From positions 520,860 through 584,859 of the forward strand of contig NW_002060944.1 of NCBI RefSeq assembly GCF_000150275.1: DNA of 64,000 nucleotides, given 5' to 3'. The notes under the pieces are model-generated. The model had not been told where the DNA came from, made no database searches, and saw only the letters and a list, made by a program, of their open reading frames with translations. Source of the stretch: Trichoplax adhaerens (lineage: Eukaryota > Placozoa > Uniplacotomia > Trichoplacea > Trichoplacidae). This document shows positions 13,967-25,300 of the stretch, in pieces; position 1 is the first letter of the stretch, and the number at the start of each line of letters is the position of its first letter. The position numbers and the translations under genes are program-made.

Positions 13967-16125
13967 ATGTATTCGATCTTAGCTCGAATTCGCGATTTCA
14001 TCTTTTCTCAAAGTGCATCTCGCAACTTGGGCTTGCTGGTTATTGGCATCATCGTGCTAAGACGGCTGTATAAACGACTCAATGCTAAATCGAAACGGCA
14101 TTTGCGTGGAAAAGTGGTATGGATTACAGGTGCAAGTTCCGGAATCGGTGAAGGTAAGTCTTATTTCGTTTATGGCCACTCTCCAGTAGTCTTAAGTAGA
14201 AAGGCTTGTGGTTATAGCTGCAAGATGGCAGTTTCCTTTTGTAATAAAAGTATTTTCTCTCCTAAAAATGATATCCTATACTCGTGCACTTCTCCTACTG
14301 CATACAAATACGGCTGTTACGCCTGCAGAGATTAGTTTACGAATGATTGCAGTTCATAAACAGCGTTTACTTTGAAAACTTTTACTACCGTAGTAATGGC
14401 TGATTAGCAGTGGAAAAAGAATTTATTTTCATGAGCGAGAATATCTCCTTATAGACAGTAATCATCTCCAATTTCATTAGCGCTCAAACAACTGTTAGCT
14501 TGAGGTAAAATAATGCTTTCAGTTACGCTTTTCTTGTCGCAATTTGGCATCAACGTCAAAGCAAATGGAATAACATCTAGATTATAACTGTAATCCCAAT
14601 AGCTAAAAACACCATTTCAGAGTACGAATACGAACATATTTCCAACAATTTTGCACAGTAAACATCAGTTAACCAGTTTATTGTTATACCTAGATCGAAA
14701 GCTAGCTAAGATGTAACTTTACAAGCACTAAATTGTTTATGTCACCGTGATAAGCAGTACTCTAATTTTATAACGGCTCGTGCATATTACTAGACTGCTT
14801 AGCTAGTACTGTACTTCCGAAATAGCTGTACAGTATCTCTCATCAAATCAACCTCTTCATTTTAATGTAGCATGTGCTAAAGAATACTTTGCCAATGGCG
14901 CCAAAGTGATCATGAGTAGTAGAAATTATCAATCTTTACTAAAGGTCAGAGATGCTATGGTCGCTGGAAAAGATATCGATGCAGAATGTATGCCTCAAAT
15001 TCTTCCATTAGACCTTAGCAAAACGGATCAACTAGAAGATATCGTTGAAAAGGCATGGTCTATACATGGTGTGATAGACATCCTTGTTAATAATGCCGGG
15101 GTAAGTAATCGTGGCTCAGTAGCAGATTCAAAAATGGATGTATATCGGCATATAATGGAAGTCAATTTCTTCGCTCCTCTAATTCTTGTTAAAGGTAAGT
15201 GATTCTGCAGACATGGCAGTGAATATGTGTACTGGAGCAACGTACCAGTAATAAGATTAAAAATAATTCGTGTAGTTGATATTTCTTTCATTTTACGTAC
15301 CTACATTGAATCAAAATAGGTAGTATTCCAGTTACAGTATATGCAATAGTGTACTTGGTCAGTGACTTATTTTATTTATGTAACTCAGCCATACTGCCAA
15401 AGATGACTCAACGAAAAGATGGACAAATAATATTTGTTAGTTCAGTTCAGGGGAAAATGGCCATTCCTTATCGATCAGCATGTAAGTTAATTAAAAAATC
15501 AAACTTATTTTAGCCATCATCATTTCATGCTACCCAATTTTATACTACAACAAACTGCAACTCTGCTAGCTGCATTGCTCTCTGCACAGTATAGGATATC
15601 TCTTTTGGATAATATACACCTATTGATGATGATATTTTCGTAGATGCAGCATCAAAACATGCCTGTCAAGCACTTTGTGATAGCTTACGTGCTGAAGTTG
15701 CTCAGCATAACATTAAAGTATTTATTGTAAGTCCTGGATACGTACGCACCAACTTGTCTCTCAATGCATTGGCTACTGATGGATCTAAACATGGAGGTAA
15801 TGTCTTGTATTACAAATCAGTTGTTGTTAAATTGCTATTGAACTGCAAAATCTTTTCTATTCTACCATTTTATCTGATCCCCAACGATAATGGTACCTTT
15901 TGACATAATTCAATATCAATTGTTTGGTTAGTGATGGATAAAAACACAGCTCAAGGGATGGCACCAGAGAAATTTGCTTCATTATTGGTTGACTATGCGG
16001 TCAACGAGGAACAGGACGTCGTAATATGTCCTGCTATTCCCAAGGCAGCCATATTTGCAAAGTATAATATTCCCAACTTATATTTTTGGATAATGCGTCT
16101 TAGGGCCAATAAAAATAGCGAATAA
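13967..16125 (+). CDS. DHRS7B: DHRS7B-like short-chain dehydrogenase/reductase
   Basis: Membrane-anchored NADP(H)-type short-chain dehydrogenase. In vertebrates DHRS7B (PexRAP) reduces acyl/alkyl-DHAP in ether-lipid synthesis at peroxisomes/ER; that role is family knowledge. Exons are 13967-14153, 14871-15194, 15389-15481, 15644-15796 and 15932-16125. They join to 951 nt, 316 residues plus TAA, with no stop and consistent phase, close to the ~325 residues of the human protein. The ATG at 13967 is the first in the frame and is followed by a hydrophobic anchor ([14 protein letters not shown], about residues 27-40). Motifs in order: cofactor loop [19 protein letters not shown]; catalytic Ser in [14 protein letters not shown] with catalytic Tyr and Lys, the Tyr codon split by intron 3; PGYVRT. 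The C-terminus ends in an aromatic stretch ([11 protein letters not shown]). A decayed tandem copy lies 5 kb upstream. Against plain DHRS7, the neighbours USP22 and TMEM11 favour DHRS7B. Confidence 0.93.
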
Positions 16126-17165
16126 AACTGTTAAATAGTTATAGTACAAGTAATTGCTGAATCATAGAATGATTCTTTAACGTTAACGTTATGATTGCTT
16201 TTAGGTTGAAGTTTAATTGTAGATGTCAGTTTTTATTTACTTCACAAAATGCAACTCTAAATATACGTAGAAGCTTGATGTAATCTGAAGTTAATTTATA
16301 CGTATAAGAAACCTTTCCGTCTGTACAATAGTAGTTTTATTCCCAAGATCTGGGATATAGTTTATGTTGGGATTAGATATAGGAATGAACAACTATTGGT
16401 AGCGTATTACTAGTATGCTCAATGAATAATAAATTGATTAGCTAGAATTAAATAGTTCTGGTGAATTAACCTAGGAGTCATCATAAATCTGGAAAGACGA
16501 TGCTAACACTAATCCATAACTTATAATAGTAGTAGGCCTTTCGTCTGCAGAGTAAGAAAGGTGCCAGACCATTTGTGTTCTTCAGATCGTATCCTTGACC
16601 AAACGCAAAGATATAACAGTTTCTGGATAATGCATCTTTGGACACATGATGTAACATGCAATAAGCTGTGCTCACAGATTTCTCTACAGCCTTTTACGTG
16701 GCAAATATCTGTAATAAAGAAATGACAATATACTGTACAACATGATCTATGAGAAAATTTCCATCTTTGCGCGTTTCTTTTGTCGTAAAGAAGATTTATT
16801 ATATGAATAAAGTGCGATACATTTTAGAATTTATTGTATGGAATATATAGTTTTCAAATTTTTGCTGTAATACTGCAGATACTACTTGCGGTGTCAAAAT
16901 ATAGCATGATGCAAGATCTTCCTTCATTCAAAGTGAAACATCATTTTATAGTTTATCATTAATAATTACAATTAGAAATTTGCAGTAATGTGTATGTATG
17001 CACAAAATGAGCATTACATAAATTGTACAAATTATTTATTGCTAAAGACTGCATTAAACCATAATAAGACGTTTAAAGCTAACAGTAATATCCTGTATAA
17101 AAAATTTCTGATCCATTACATGTCAACTGTTAGGATTACAAAGGATAAAGTTCATTTTCCTAAGA
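16126..17165. other. 3' flank of DHRS7B up to TMEM11
   Basis: AATAAA at 16428-16433 is a candidate polyadenylation signal for DHRS7B. TTTATT at 17035-17040 (AATAAA on the minus strand) fits the converging TMEM11 transcript. The segment 16,670-16,985 is the counterpart of 11,480-11,800 beyond the pseudogene. No gene is visible; the open frame at 16,988-17,275 overlaps TMEM11 antisense and has no family resemblance. Confidence 0.55.
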
Positions 17166-17675
17166 TCAAGCTCTTAGCCATTTATATAACGTCAAGGCAC
17201 AGTAGCATGCTGATGCAATTGCAAAGAAATTTTGTAATTTTTTTCTATACGAATCATCTTTTCGCACTAAAATGACAGGCGAGGATGAAGTTAAATTAGG
17301 TAAAGCCAATTTGGCCAATTTTAAAGAATCACGTTCCAATTGATATTTACAACATGGATCAAATTGCCATGATAAACCATAGATTGAAGCTGAAGTTACA
17401 CTAACAGCACCCGACGAAAAGCTAAGCACTTTCCAACTTGTAGGCAAGAAAAGAGGGCTAAATAAGCAGCCAATTCCAGCTATGACTGCAGTTTTATGTA
17501 GGCAATTACCAACTGTTATCCAACGTGATGTCTCATCGCCAATACTGGCTGGCTCGATAACGATGACATCATAACGAGCTTCTAGTGCATTTTCTAGATC
17601 TAGTTCGAATTGTTCATGTGAATTTTCTGAATCATAAATCTCTCGAATAATGGCGCAGCTTGGCGAATCATTCAA
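17166..17675 (-). CDS. TMEM11: TMEM11 homolog, mitochondrial inner-membrane protein (main exon)
   Basis: TMEM11 (fly PMI) is a small two-span inner-membrane protein linked to MICOS and needed for cristae and mitochondrial shape (family knowledge). The frame gives about 169 residues and matches the family along its length: REIYDSENSHEQFELDLENA, VIEPASIGDETSRWITVGNC, LHKTAVIAGIGCLF, YGLSWQFDPCCKYQLE, LTSSSPVILVRKDD. Two hydrophobic segments lie around residues 63-80 and 85-102. Stop is TAA at 17166-17168. The leftmost codon of the frame is TTG, not ATG, and it follows TATATAG, a good splice acceptor. A short 5' exon carrying the true start is therefore expected upstream (17.7-20.6 kb) but was not identified. 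It converges with DHRS7B. Confidence 0.95.
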   Translation of the reverse strand: MNDSPSCAIIREIYDSENSHEQFELDLENALEARYDVIVIEPASIGDETSRWITVGNCLHKTAVIAGIGCLFSPLFLPTSWKVLSFSSGAVSVTSASIYGLSWQFDPCCKYQLERDSLKLAKLALPNLTSSSPVILVRKDDSYRKKLQNFFAIASACYCALTLYKWLRA

Positions 17676-19739
17676 CTCGCTATATAGAAACAGTAAGAAA
17701 TAGTTTTATGAATTTTAAAATGTAATTTAAGATGTTTTTTTCCATTGCATCGATGGAAGCAAATAAAAATGATTACATATGACTAAGCACACTGTCATCA
17801 ATCGTCTACGGCAATAGTTTTAGTTTAAGAGGAGCAAAGCGATGAGATGATGTATGAATCAGTGACAGACTTGTAGTGTTAGAGTCGATATCTGTACAGT
17901 CAATAAATAGGATAGCACTGTAGATTATGTTCATAAGATTAATAACTTATATCAGTCAGTTTAGCAATCTGATGGCCACATTCATATCGGACTCATGTTA
18001 ATGAAATTTTACGTACATCTACATTCCAAGTTGTTGTACTGAGCTAGTATTGAGCGATCGATCATCTTTCAATTACAACATCGATCGTCCTGCCTCATAC
18101 TTTGTATCACTTGCAAGACCTTCCATTCTACGAGTCTAAATCTTTCAATAAAGGTCAAACTCTTCCATCTGTATCCTATTTTATACATTCTAATGCAGAG
18201 TATCTATTTTTTTAGTAATCTAATGGATACATAAAATGTCATATTCGTCATAGCATTGTAGGGCTATACGAAATATGTATTACGAGTTGTTCTACTCCTA
18301 TCAGGTTGAGGGTGATGACCGTATTTATTTTCAAGCGATCGACATTGCATAGGCATAAAACCTAATAAGGACGAATTTAAAATCTCCTGTGTATGTTGTG
18401 TATAATAGTACAGCCCAATGCGTGATGACTGTATTATTTTCAAGCGATCGACACTGCATCGGCATAAAACCTAATAAGGACGAATTTAAAATCTCCTATA
18501 TCTTGTGTACAAGAGTGCAGCCCTATGCACTCCTGGCTACAATCCATCAACGTAGAAAACTGAAAATGTACATGATGCATGAAGAGTTCTTGATCGCAGC
18601 TGTAGCCATTCACAACAACCACCGCATTCTTTACATCGTCAAGAATAAGTCGACAAGGTGTCTTTCCTCATCATGACTTTAACATGATAATATCAGTTTA
18701 ACATAGAGACGAAGAAATGCATTATAATGATATCCACTATCACTAGACAACTTACCTCAAGTCCTCCATCAAGGATGATCGAAGAAGAAGTCGACGAGTA
18801 AATCGATTTAATGTTCAGTAACTGATGATGATGATGGATATGGCCAACGGCTCGTCCGATTTAAATGTCTTTACCCGGAAAGCGTAGGGTAGTCTACCGT
18901 AAACGAGGTAACATTACTAGGTACTAACGTAATTGGTGCTCTCCGTCGAGTCTAGTACTATAGTGTTTCCATGATTCCACGTACTGTATGGGGGAATCTT
19001 TTAGCAATCCCCTCCGAACATCCGATTATAGGGTGAGTTTTGAATTGAACGCATGCGCACGAGTAAGTCCCATTACAGAACAGTTCATCTAGAGGCTTTA
19101 GGAATATCGTATTACTCTGTGTAAAATAAGTGTCATTAAAAGTCTTGGTGTTGCAGTCCAAATAGCCTATCACTTACGACATTAATTTTACTTGGGTGTA
19201 TTATACCCAATTATAGATAGGCTGCTGTTTTACTCATGACGTATTTTGGTAGTAGTCCATGGCATTCCATGCAATACCGTGCTGTTTTAACTGTGTAGGA
19301 ATAGCCCTAGGAATAGACTGAGAAAGTAGTGTTAACCTCCCATTTGGTATTGTGGTCCTTGTTCCCTATGCCAACGGCATAGCAAGAATGTGCAAGTTGA
19401 ACTGTGTAGTATGGTACCTTTCCACACTGTTCCATGGCGTAGATCGATGGGGAATTAGGGATGCAGTGTACCTACTGTCGATACGCCAATTTTACCCCGA
19501 GATCCGGTAACCGGTAAGAAAGAAAGCCTCATGCAGTGCCATACCACGTTACCAGTGACTGGAAATCTTTCAGAGCAATCAATTCATTATTATCAACATA
19601 TCAACATGAAGAAAATGGGCTATTTTGATAGCATGATGAACACAGTCAATTATTTACGGACACTCTCTTCCGCCTCCTATGCTAGCGTTGAGCTGGTGCT
19701 GCTCGCTGTAGCCCGGTACAGTACCGGAGGGTTACAATG
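17676..19739. other. Upstream region of TMEM11, non-coding
   Basis: Should hold the unseen first exon and promoter of TMEM11. It contains the 110-bp tandem pair listed separately and the perfect palindrome TTGGGTGTATTATACCCAA at about 19,193. Local GC rises after about 18.8 kb. No exon of a known family was recognised. Confidence 0.45.
18312..18530. repeat. Two-copy tandem repeat, ~110-bp period
   Basis: GTGATGACCGTAT...TTTTCAAGCGATCGACATTGCAT at 18,312 is repeated 110 bp later (18,422) as GTGATGACTGTAT...TTTTCAAGCGATCGACACTGCAT. Both are followed by the same CATAAAACCTAATAAGGACG and ATTTAAAATCTCCT. The copies differ at only a few positions, so the duplication is fairly recent. Confidence 0.85.
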
Positions 19740-20330
19740 ACGTCACATGATGCTATGGCTGTACAGTGTCCAGTGTACAGTACAGCTGGACAAAAAGATT
19801 GTACTGTACACAGTACAAGTGGTCTTACAGTACAGTCCTACTCTACAGTATTCCCCAAAAAGTACTGTACAGTATTATCGAAGACTGACTGAACGACCAG
19901 TACTGTACCGTACCGTACTGGTCTTCTGCTGCATAATTGGTGACTGTACACTTGTACACTGTACACTGAGTACAGTAGAATGTCCATGTACATGACGTCA
20001 GCGATTGAACCAAGAAGGAAAGAATCGTTGACTGACTGACTGACTGACCGACTGATGTTATTCTGCACCATACAGTACAGTATTGTACTGTAGAAGTGTA
20101 GTGGAGGCAGTTGGAGGAAAAGAAGGAACTGTACAGTACAGTACACTGTGTACAGTACTGTACAGTATCGAAGATTGACTGGACGACCAGTACTGCACCA
20201 ATACCGTACCGGTCCATACCGTACCGGTCCGCGCTCCATAATCGATGACGTCAGCGATTGAAAAAAGACAAGAAGCGCTGACTGACTGACTGACCGACGG
20301 ATGCCCTACACCGTCAACCATAGTAGACTG
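19740..20330. repeat. Palindrome-rich TACAGTA/CCGTACCG block with internal tandem duplication
   Basis: Dense in CTGTACAGTAC, GTACTGTAC, ACCGTACCG and TACCGGTCC words, nearly all self-complementary, so long stretches can fold into hairpins. Two diverged modules repeat the same order. Module 1 (about 19,868-20,060) has TATCGAAGACTGACTGAACG, CCAGTACTG, CCGTACCGTACTGG, TGACGTCAGCGATTGAA and (GACT)n ending GACCGACTGATG. Module 2 (about 20,164-20,305) has ATCGAAGATTGACTGGACG, CCAGTACTG, TACCGGTCC twice, TGACGTCAGCGATTGAA and (GACT)n ending GACCGACGGATG. TGACGTCA is also the CRE palindrome. Long minus-strand frames here come from the repeat composition and are not treated as genes. It is followed by a (GGA)n tract at about 20,334-20,350. 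Confidence 0.8.
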
Positions 20331-22378
20331 CTAGAGGAGGAGGAGGAGGAGAACCAACTGTAGAACCGTAGAGAAAGCAGTTGGAGGAAAAAGAAGCAAG
20401 TTGCAAGCGTGAACATCAGGATCAATTCTCCATTTCAAGCACAGCCATCACTAGAATACAAGCGTTCAAATACAGTGCAGTTAGCACCAAGTAGTGCATG
20501 CTCAAGGAATCGCAGGAAAAAGATGGAATCACTCTTTGGAACCAATCCGTTGTCGACACCGATCGGTCGCAAGATTGGTATGTATTGATGGAGATTTGTC
20601 TATAGGATAGCATGGATCAGGGATGATGTTGAGGATAGCGTATAGGCAGTAAGGTCTGATTTGAGGTAGAGGAGTGTTGTTGTCAAGACGCTGCCTTAGC
20701 AGCCGGTTACCCTTCCATCTTGCTGACCTCTTTCACCATAGTAGGTATATGTATTTTAGCTACTGTACCATACATAATACTATCGGGTGGAAATCAACCA
20801 CCACCATCATGACCTCTATTGGACATAGCAGAAGATGGCGCCGCTTAATTTAGTAACTACTCTTATCCACTAGTTGCAGGCCTATTTGCCATCGATTCAC
20901 TTGATTGAGAAGGCTACAGTCCAATTGGACAGATCATCTACTCTTGAACAACGTTCGAGTGGATGTCCATGGTGTAGCAACACATTGATGACCCACAGTC
21001 TGATTCCGACATACCGTTCTACAACTTGCCAATGCATTGGGTTCATCCTTGAACTCCAATGGAAAACCAATCCAACGATAGAAAGCCAAATCGCATCATC
21101 ATTCTCCTTTTCTTTTGCCATCGTCATGATTGACAATCATGGAACGACTGAAAAGGAACCCTTATGCATTCAAGCTATCTTAGAACAACATTGACGACCA
21201 TCATTCAAATGGCGTAGAAGAAGAAGGGATAGGACAGGATGGATAGCGTCTGTTGTCGATGGACAAACAATGCTAAACTTTCAATAAGGCAAATCCATCT
21301 TACCCTTCTTAACAAGCCAAATGAAAGGACAACATCAACTTGAGTCTATCCTAAGCATGCCAGGATACAATCATGATGATTAGAAATTGGTTCTATCCTG
21401 CTAGAATGTTTTAAATGAGACAACAATGGTTTTAATGGATCAGCGTCATTGTTGTTTGTACCATTGCCGTGAACTTTTACCGATATGCAACATCACAAGA
21501 TCCATGTCTAGTGCAATTTTCATCTCTCTTATTGATTCCAAGACTTTCCTTCACCTTACTCAATCATGGAAACGATTGCACTACCATTGAAGGAATACCA
21601 GAGAAACCATTGCTAGTAACAACATTACAGCTAACCTCCAAAAGTTTGTCAGTGATTAAATTAAATAAGCATGTAGTTAGCCTTGGACATCATCCCACAG
21701 CATGGAGTCGAATTCGTTATCTCATCTTAATAAAAAATGGTTTGTTAGTCAATAGGATGACTGACTTAACAGATCTGTCTCCATATCAGAAAGTAGCCAG
21801 TATCACCTTGATCAATCCTTGCACTACTGTGACCAGACCAGTTTGGATGTAGTAAAAGTAGTCATGATGCATTTTTCTCCTGGCCTCTACCGGTAAAAAT
21901 ATCAGTCAATAAGAGTATCTTTCCATCCCACTTCTCTGTTGACTTGACATTTTCTATAGTAAATCCATCAACTCCATGATGGATAAATACATCACGTCAT
22001 CGTTTCCCATCCATATCGTCAATATGGTTACTTGTCTGTCTCTATAAAAGTTGATAGTAAACTATATGAAAAGTCGATCAATCATCTAATCGATCCTTTC
22101 GATACTTCACGTCGGATAATTGCAGTTTTACCATAATAACAACGCCTTTACCATATCCATATTAATCAAACACCATTCGCTAACGCTCATACGTGTCAGA
22201 AAAAAAAAAATCACCGCTAATGCAATCAAAATACCCAACTTGATAGAATGATATTCCATCTTTAGATAGGAATCTTATTACCCAACGGACGGACACACTG
22301 CAAACAAATGCTCCAATTTCTTGATGCAGTCCGATCAATCCTTTGCGCTATATTAAATGTTAATGAATTAACAAAATC
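20331..22378. other. Intergenic region between the palindrome block and TOM1
   Basis: Base composition is less AT-rich than the surroundings and rich in CCATC/GATGG words. A 127-codon frame (21,469-21,852, plus) opens with GTG, has no ATG near its start and resembles no family I know. Frames on both strands at about 20,874-21,194 overlap each other. An A run lies at 22,201-22,210. It probably contains promoter or 5' UTR sequence of TOM1, but I cannot point to a specific element. Confidence 0.4.
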
Positions 22379-25300
22379 ATGCTTACTCTGAATGCATGTG
22401 TAATTGAGCAATATTATCATCCATTTTTGGGAATAGAGCGTGCAACCGATGACAAATTATCAGAAATCGATTGGGCCTTGAATATGGAAATTTGTGATAT
22501 GATTAATACATCTGAAGATGGGTAAGTATTTGTATATTTAGCGTGGTATCCTTTGATGTTTACTGAATGTTCAAACTGTTTACAAATCCTATAAAATTGC
22601 TCATCAAATAGTCTATGCTGAGTCGAAACAGTGATGTGCTTACTTTGAGGAAATGCTCGTTTGCAGAAAATATCTTGTAGTAAAGTGGAAATCTTATATT
22701 TACTTCCTCTTAATTTAATCGTCTGAAATAATCGGAGAACATTTATTTATCGGATCTAAACCTGCATTCTACGAGATATCGTCGATTCGCTGGCCCTGTT
22801 CTCCAAGTAGCCACATAGTTTCTAGTTATATCCTTTAAAGTGACAAGGTGCCACTTTTTTTTATTCATTGATGATATATTCCTACACAAATTGTAACGAA
22901 ATTGATTGCATTCTGGTCAGATATTCACACTGTACATGTAGGTACATTAAGTGGCTGAAAAAAGTGTCGTTCAATCATAAATAACATATTTTGTCAATTT
23001 TTTACCCAATACAGTGCATTATCACTGTCATGCAATTTAATTTAGTATGTTATGAAAACCAATCTTTGAATTATCTTTCTACCAATTTGTAAAATAGATT
23101 TTGCGGTAATTGTATCATTTGATGATAGAATTTTTCAAATCCGATTCATTTCATTTCGGTATCATATCTGCCTATCAAACACCTAGCGTTACATCAAGCG
23201 TTAATTTTTGTCAATCAATGACCAATAAAATCGTCCTTCGATAGTGCTCATAAAAGATATACTAGACGCGTAACTCATCCAAGCTCTACGTTTCGCAGTC
23301 AGTTCGACTATAAATATAGAGATAATATGCACACTTTTCTCGTACATTAAGTCACCTTTAGACTTGCCTCTTCGTAGCTTCTTTTTTATGACTACGTGCA
23401 ATTAAATTGAAATGCTCATTTATAGTGTTGCTACATTAATAGGTTCATTTTAGCTATAAGCTATCAACAGCATCTTCAATTGAGTATCTTGACCTCGCGA
23501 TATGACATAATATCTTATTCATCTAAAATGTTACTCTATCTACCTATTATGATTGTTTATAGGCCACGTAATGCTATGAAAGCCGTTCGGAGGAGATTAT
23601 CAAACTATAAAGCTAGCCAACAAATTATGCATTCATTAACTCTATTAGAAACTTGTGTCAAAAATTGTGGTCAACGCTTTCACCTTGTTGTAGCTCAGAA
23701 AGAATTTGTTGCCGAATTAAATAAGATGGTGCAAGCTAGGGTATGATTCTTTTTGAATGTTATCATTTGGAATCAAGTAATGGTTGCATATTTCCTAAAA
23801 TAGACCAATAATAAATGCCGACATTTAATTTAATACCTACATTGTGATTGTTATCGTAGGGTCAGCTATCAACCGTTGTAATTGATAGACTTCTTGGTTT
23901 AATACAATCATGGGCTGATGCCTTTCAAGGACAACCTAGTCTTAATGCTATTGTCCATTTACGTGATACTCTACTTAAGCACGGTAAGTTGCACGGTATT
24001 TGTTGGACAAAATTATCCCTTTAGATAAAGTAAAGAGAAGCGCACGATACAGCATCGAATTATTGAAAAACTCTAGCAATTGCTAATACGAGTATATCAA
24101 ACCTTCCAATTGCACCACTCTAATAATTCTAAACTTGCTACATTTAATAGGTGTTGAATTCCCAGCTCAAGACCTGGACTCGATGTCACCAATCTATACG
24201 CCTGAAAGAGTATGTTATTACCGTGTTATTTGCTTACAAATGATAAATAATAATTCAACTATAATAGCGTAGATTTATTCCGTAAATGGAATATGCACCA
24301 GAATGATCGTACATTTTAAAATTTAAAATACTGCCACAATAAATAATACATTGCATATACGCTCTTAATGAATAGTCTGTGCCTGAGAGACCACCACAAC
24401 CGCAACTACAACCGCAACTACAACCACAACTACAACCACAATTACCATACGCAAGCCCAACCGTAAATCCTCATGATGTAAGGAAATATCATTCTTATCT
24501 GTCTTCTGTTTACATACCCATTCAGAAAATTATAAATTCCACTGTACAATATTAACATGTTTTGATCTAATTACAAAGGTTGGTATCCCAGCTGAACCGA
24601 TCAACCCGAACCCTGAACAACTTGCTAAACTGCGTCATGAATTAGATATTGTGTCCGGAAATATGGAAGTTATGAATGAAATGATGACCGAGTTATCAGA
24701 ATCACGCCCCAATGAATCAGATTTAACACTCCTCAACGTGAGTAACCACTTATTCGACATAAAGTTGACATGGGTATGTTAAAATGTGAATGTCTTACCA
24801 ACCTAGGAATTGAATGCCACATGCCGAGAAATGCAGACACGAGTCATGGACTTAGTTGTTCGAGTTTCAAACGAAGAATTGACTTGTTAGTGCTAAAACC
24901 CATAATTCATATCTACGTCTGTTTTACACATGACATTCAGTAAATTATCGCTATTTGTTTCTAGCGGTCCTATTAAAAGCTAATGATGACCTAAATAATG
25001 CCTTCGTAAGATATGACCGCTTCCAACGCCAGCAATCTACCATGGCAACTTCGCAGCAAGCACAACACGTATCAGTAAGTAGCAATCGCATTCTATTTAT
25101 CAAATTATTCTAACCGAAACCTAATTATTCGCATATACGTACAGCAGCAGCTGGAACCTGTGTCACCAGCAGAAAACGTAGCTGCTACGGAGTAAGTTGT
25201 ACAACTGCAATGGCCAAAGAGATAGTCTAAACACGTACTTAATTGGATAACCTTTGAATGCAATAGTAACCGGTGGCGTCACAGCCAGTTGTTTTAATCG

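Noticed and set aside
16988-17275. 95-codon plus-strand frame
   Set aside because: Its right half is antisense to the clear TMEM11 coding exon and its left half is low-complexity AT-rich sequence.
19838-20321. Three overlapping minus-strand frames of 87-133 codons in the palindrome block
   Set aside because: They are open because of the TACAGTA/CCGTA repeat composition, overlap in different frames, are full of Val-Gln-Tyr/Cys-Thr repeats and match nothing.
20874-21194. 106-codon plus-strand frame
   Set aside because: Mirrored by a minus-strand frame over the same bases, no family resemblance, no splice or start context.
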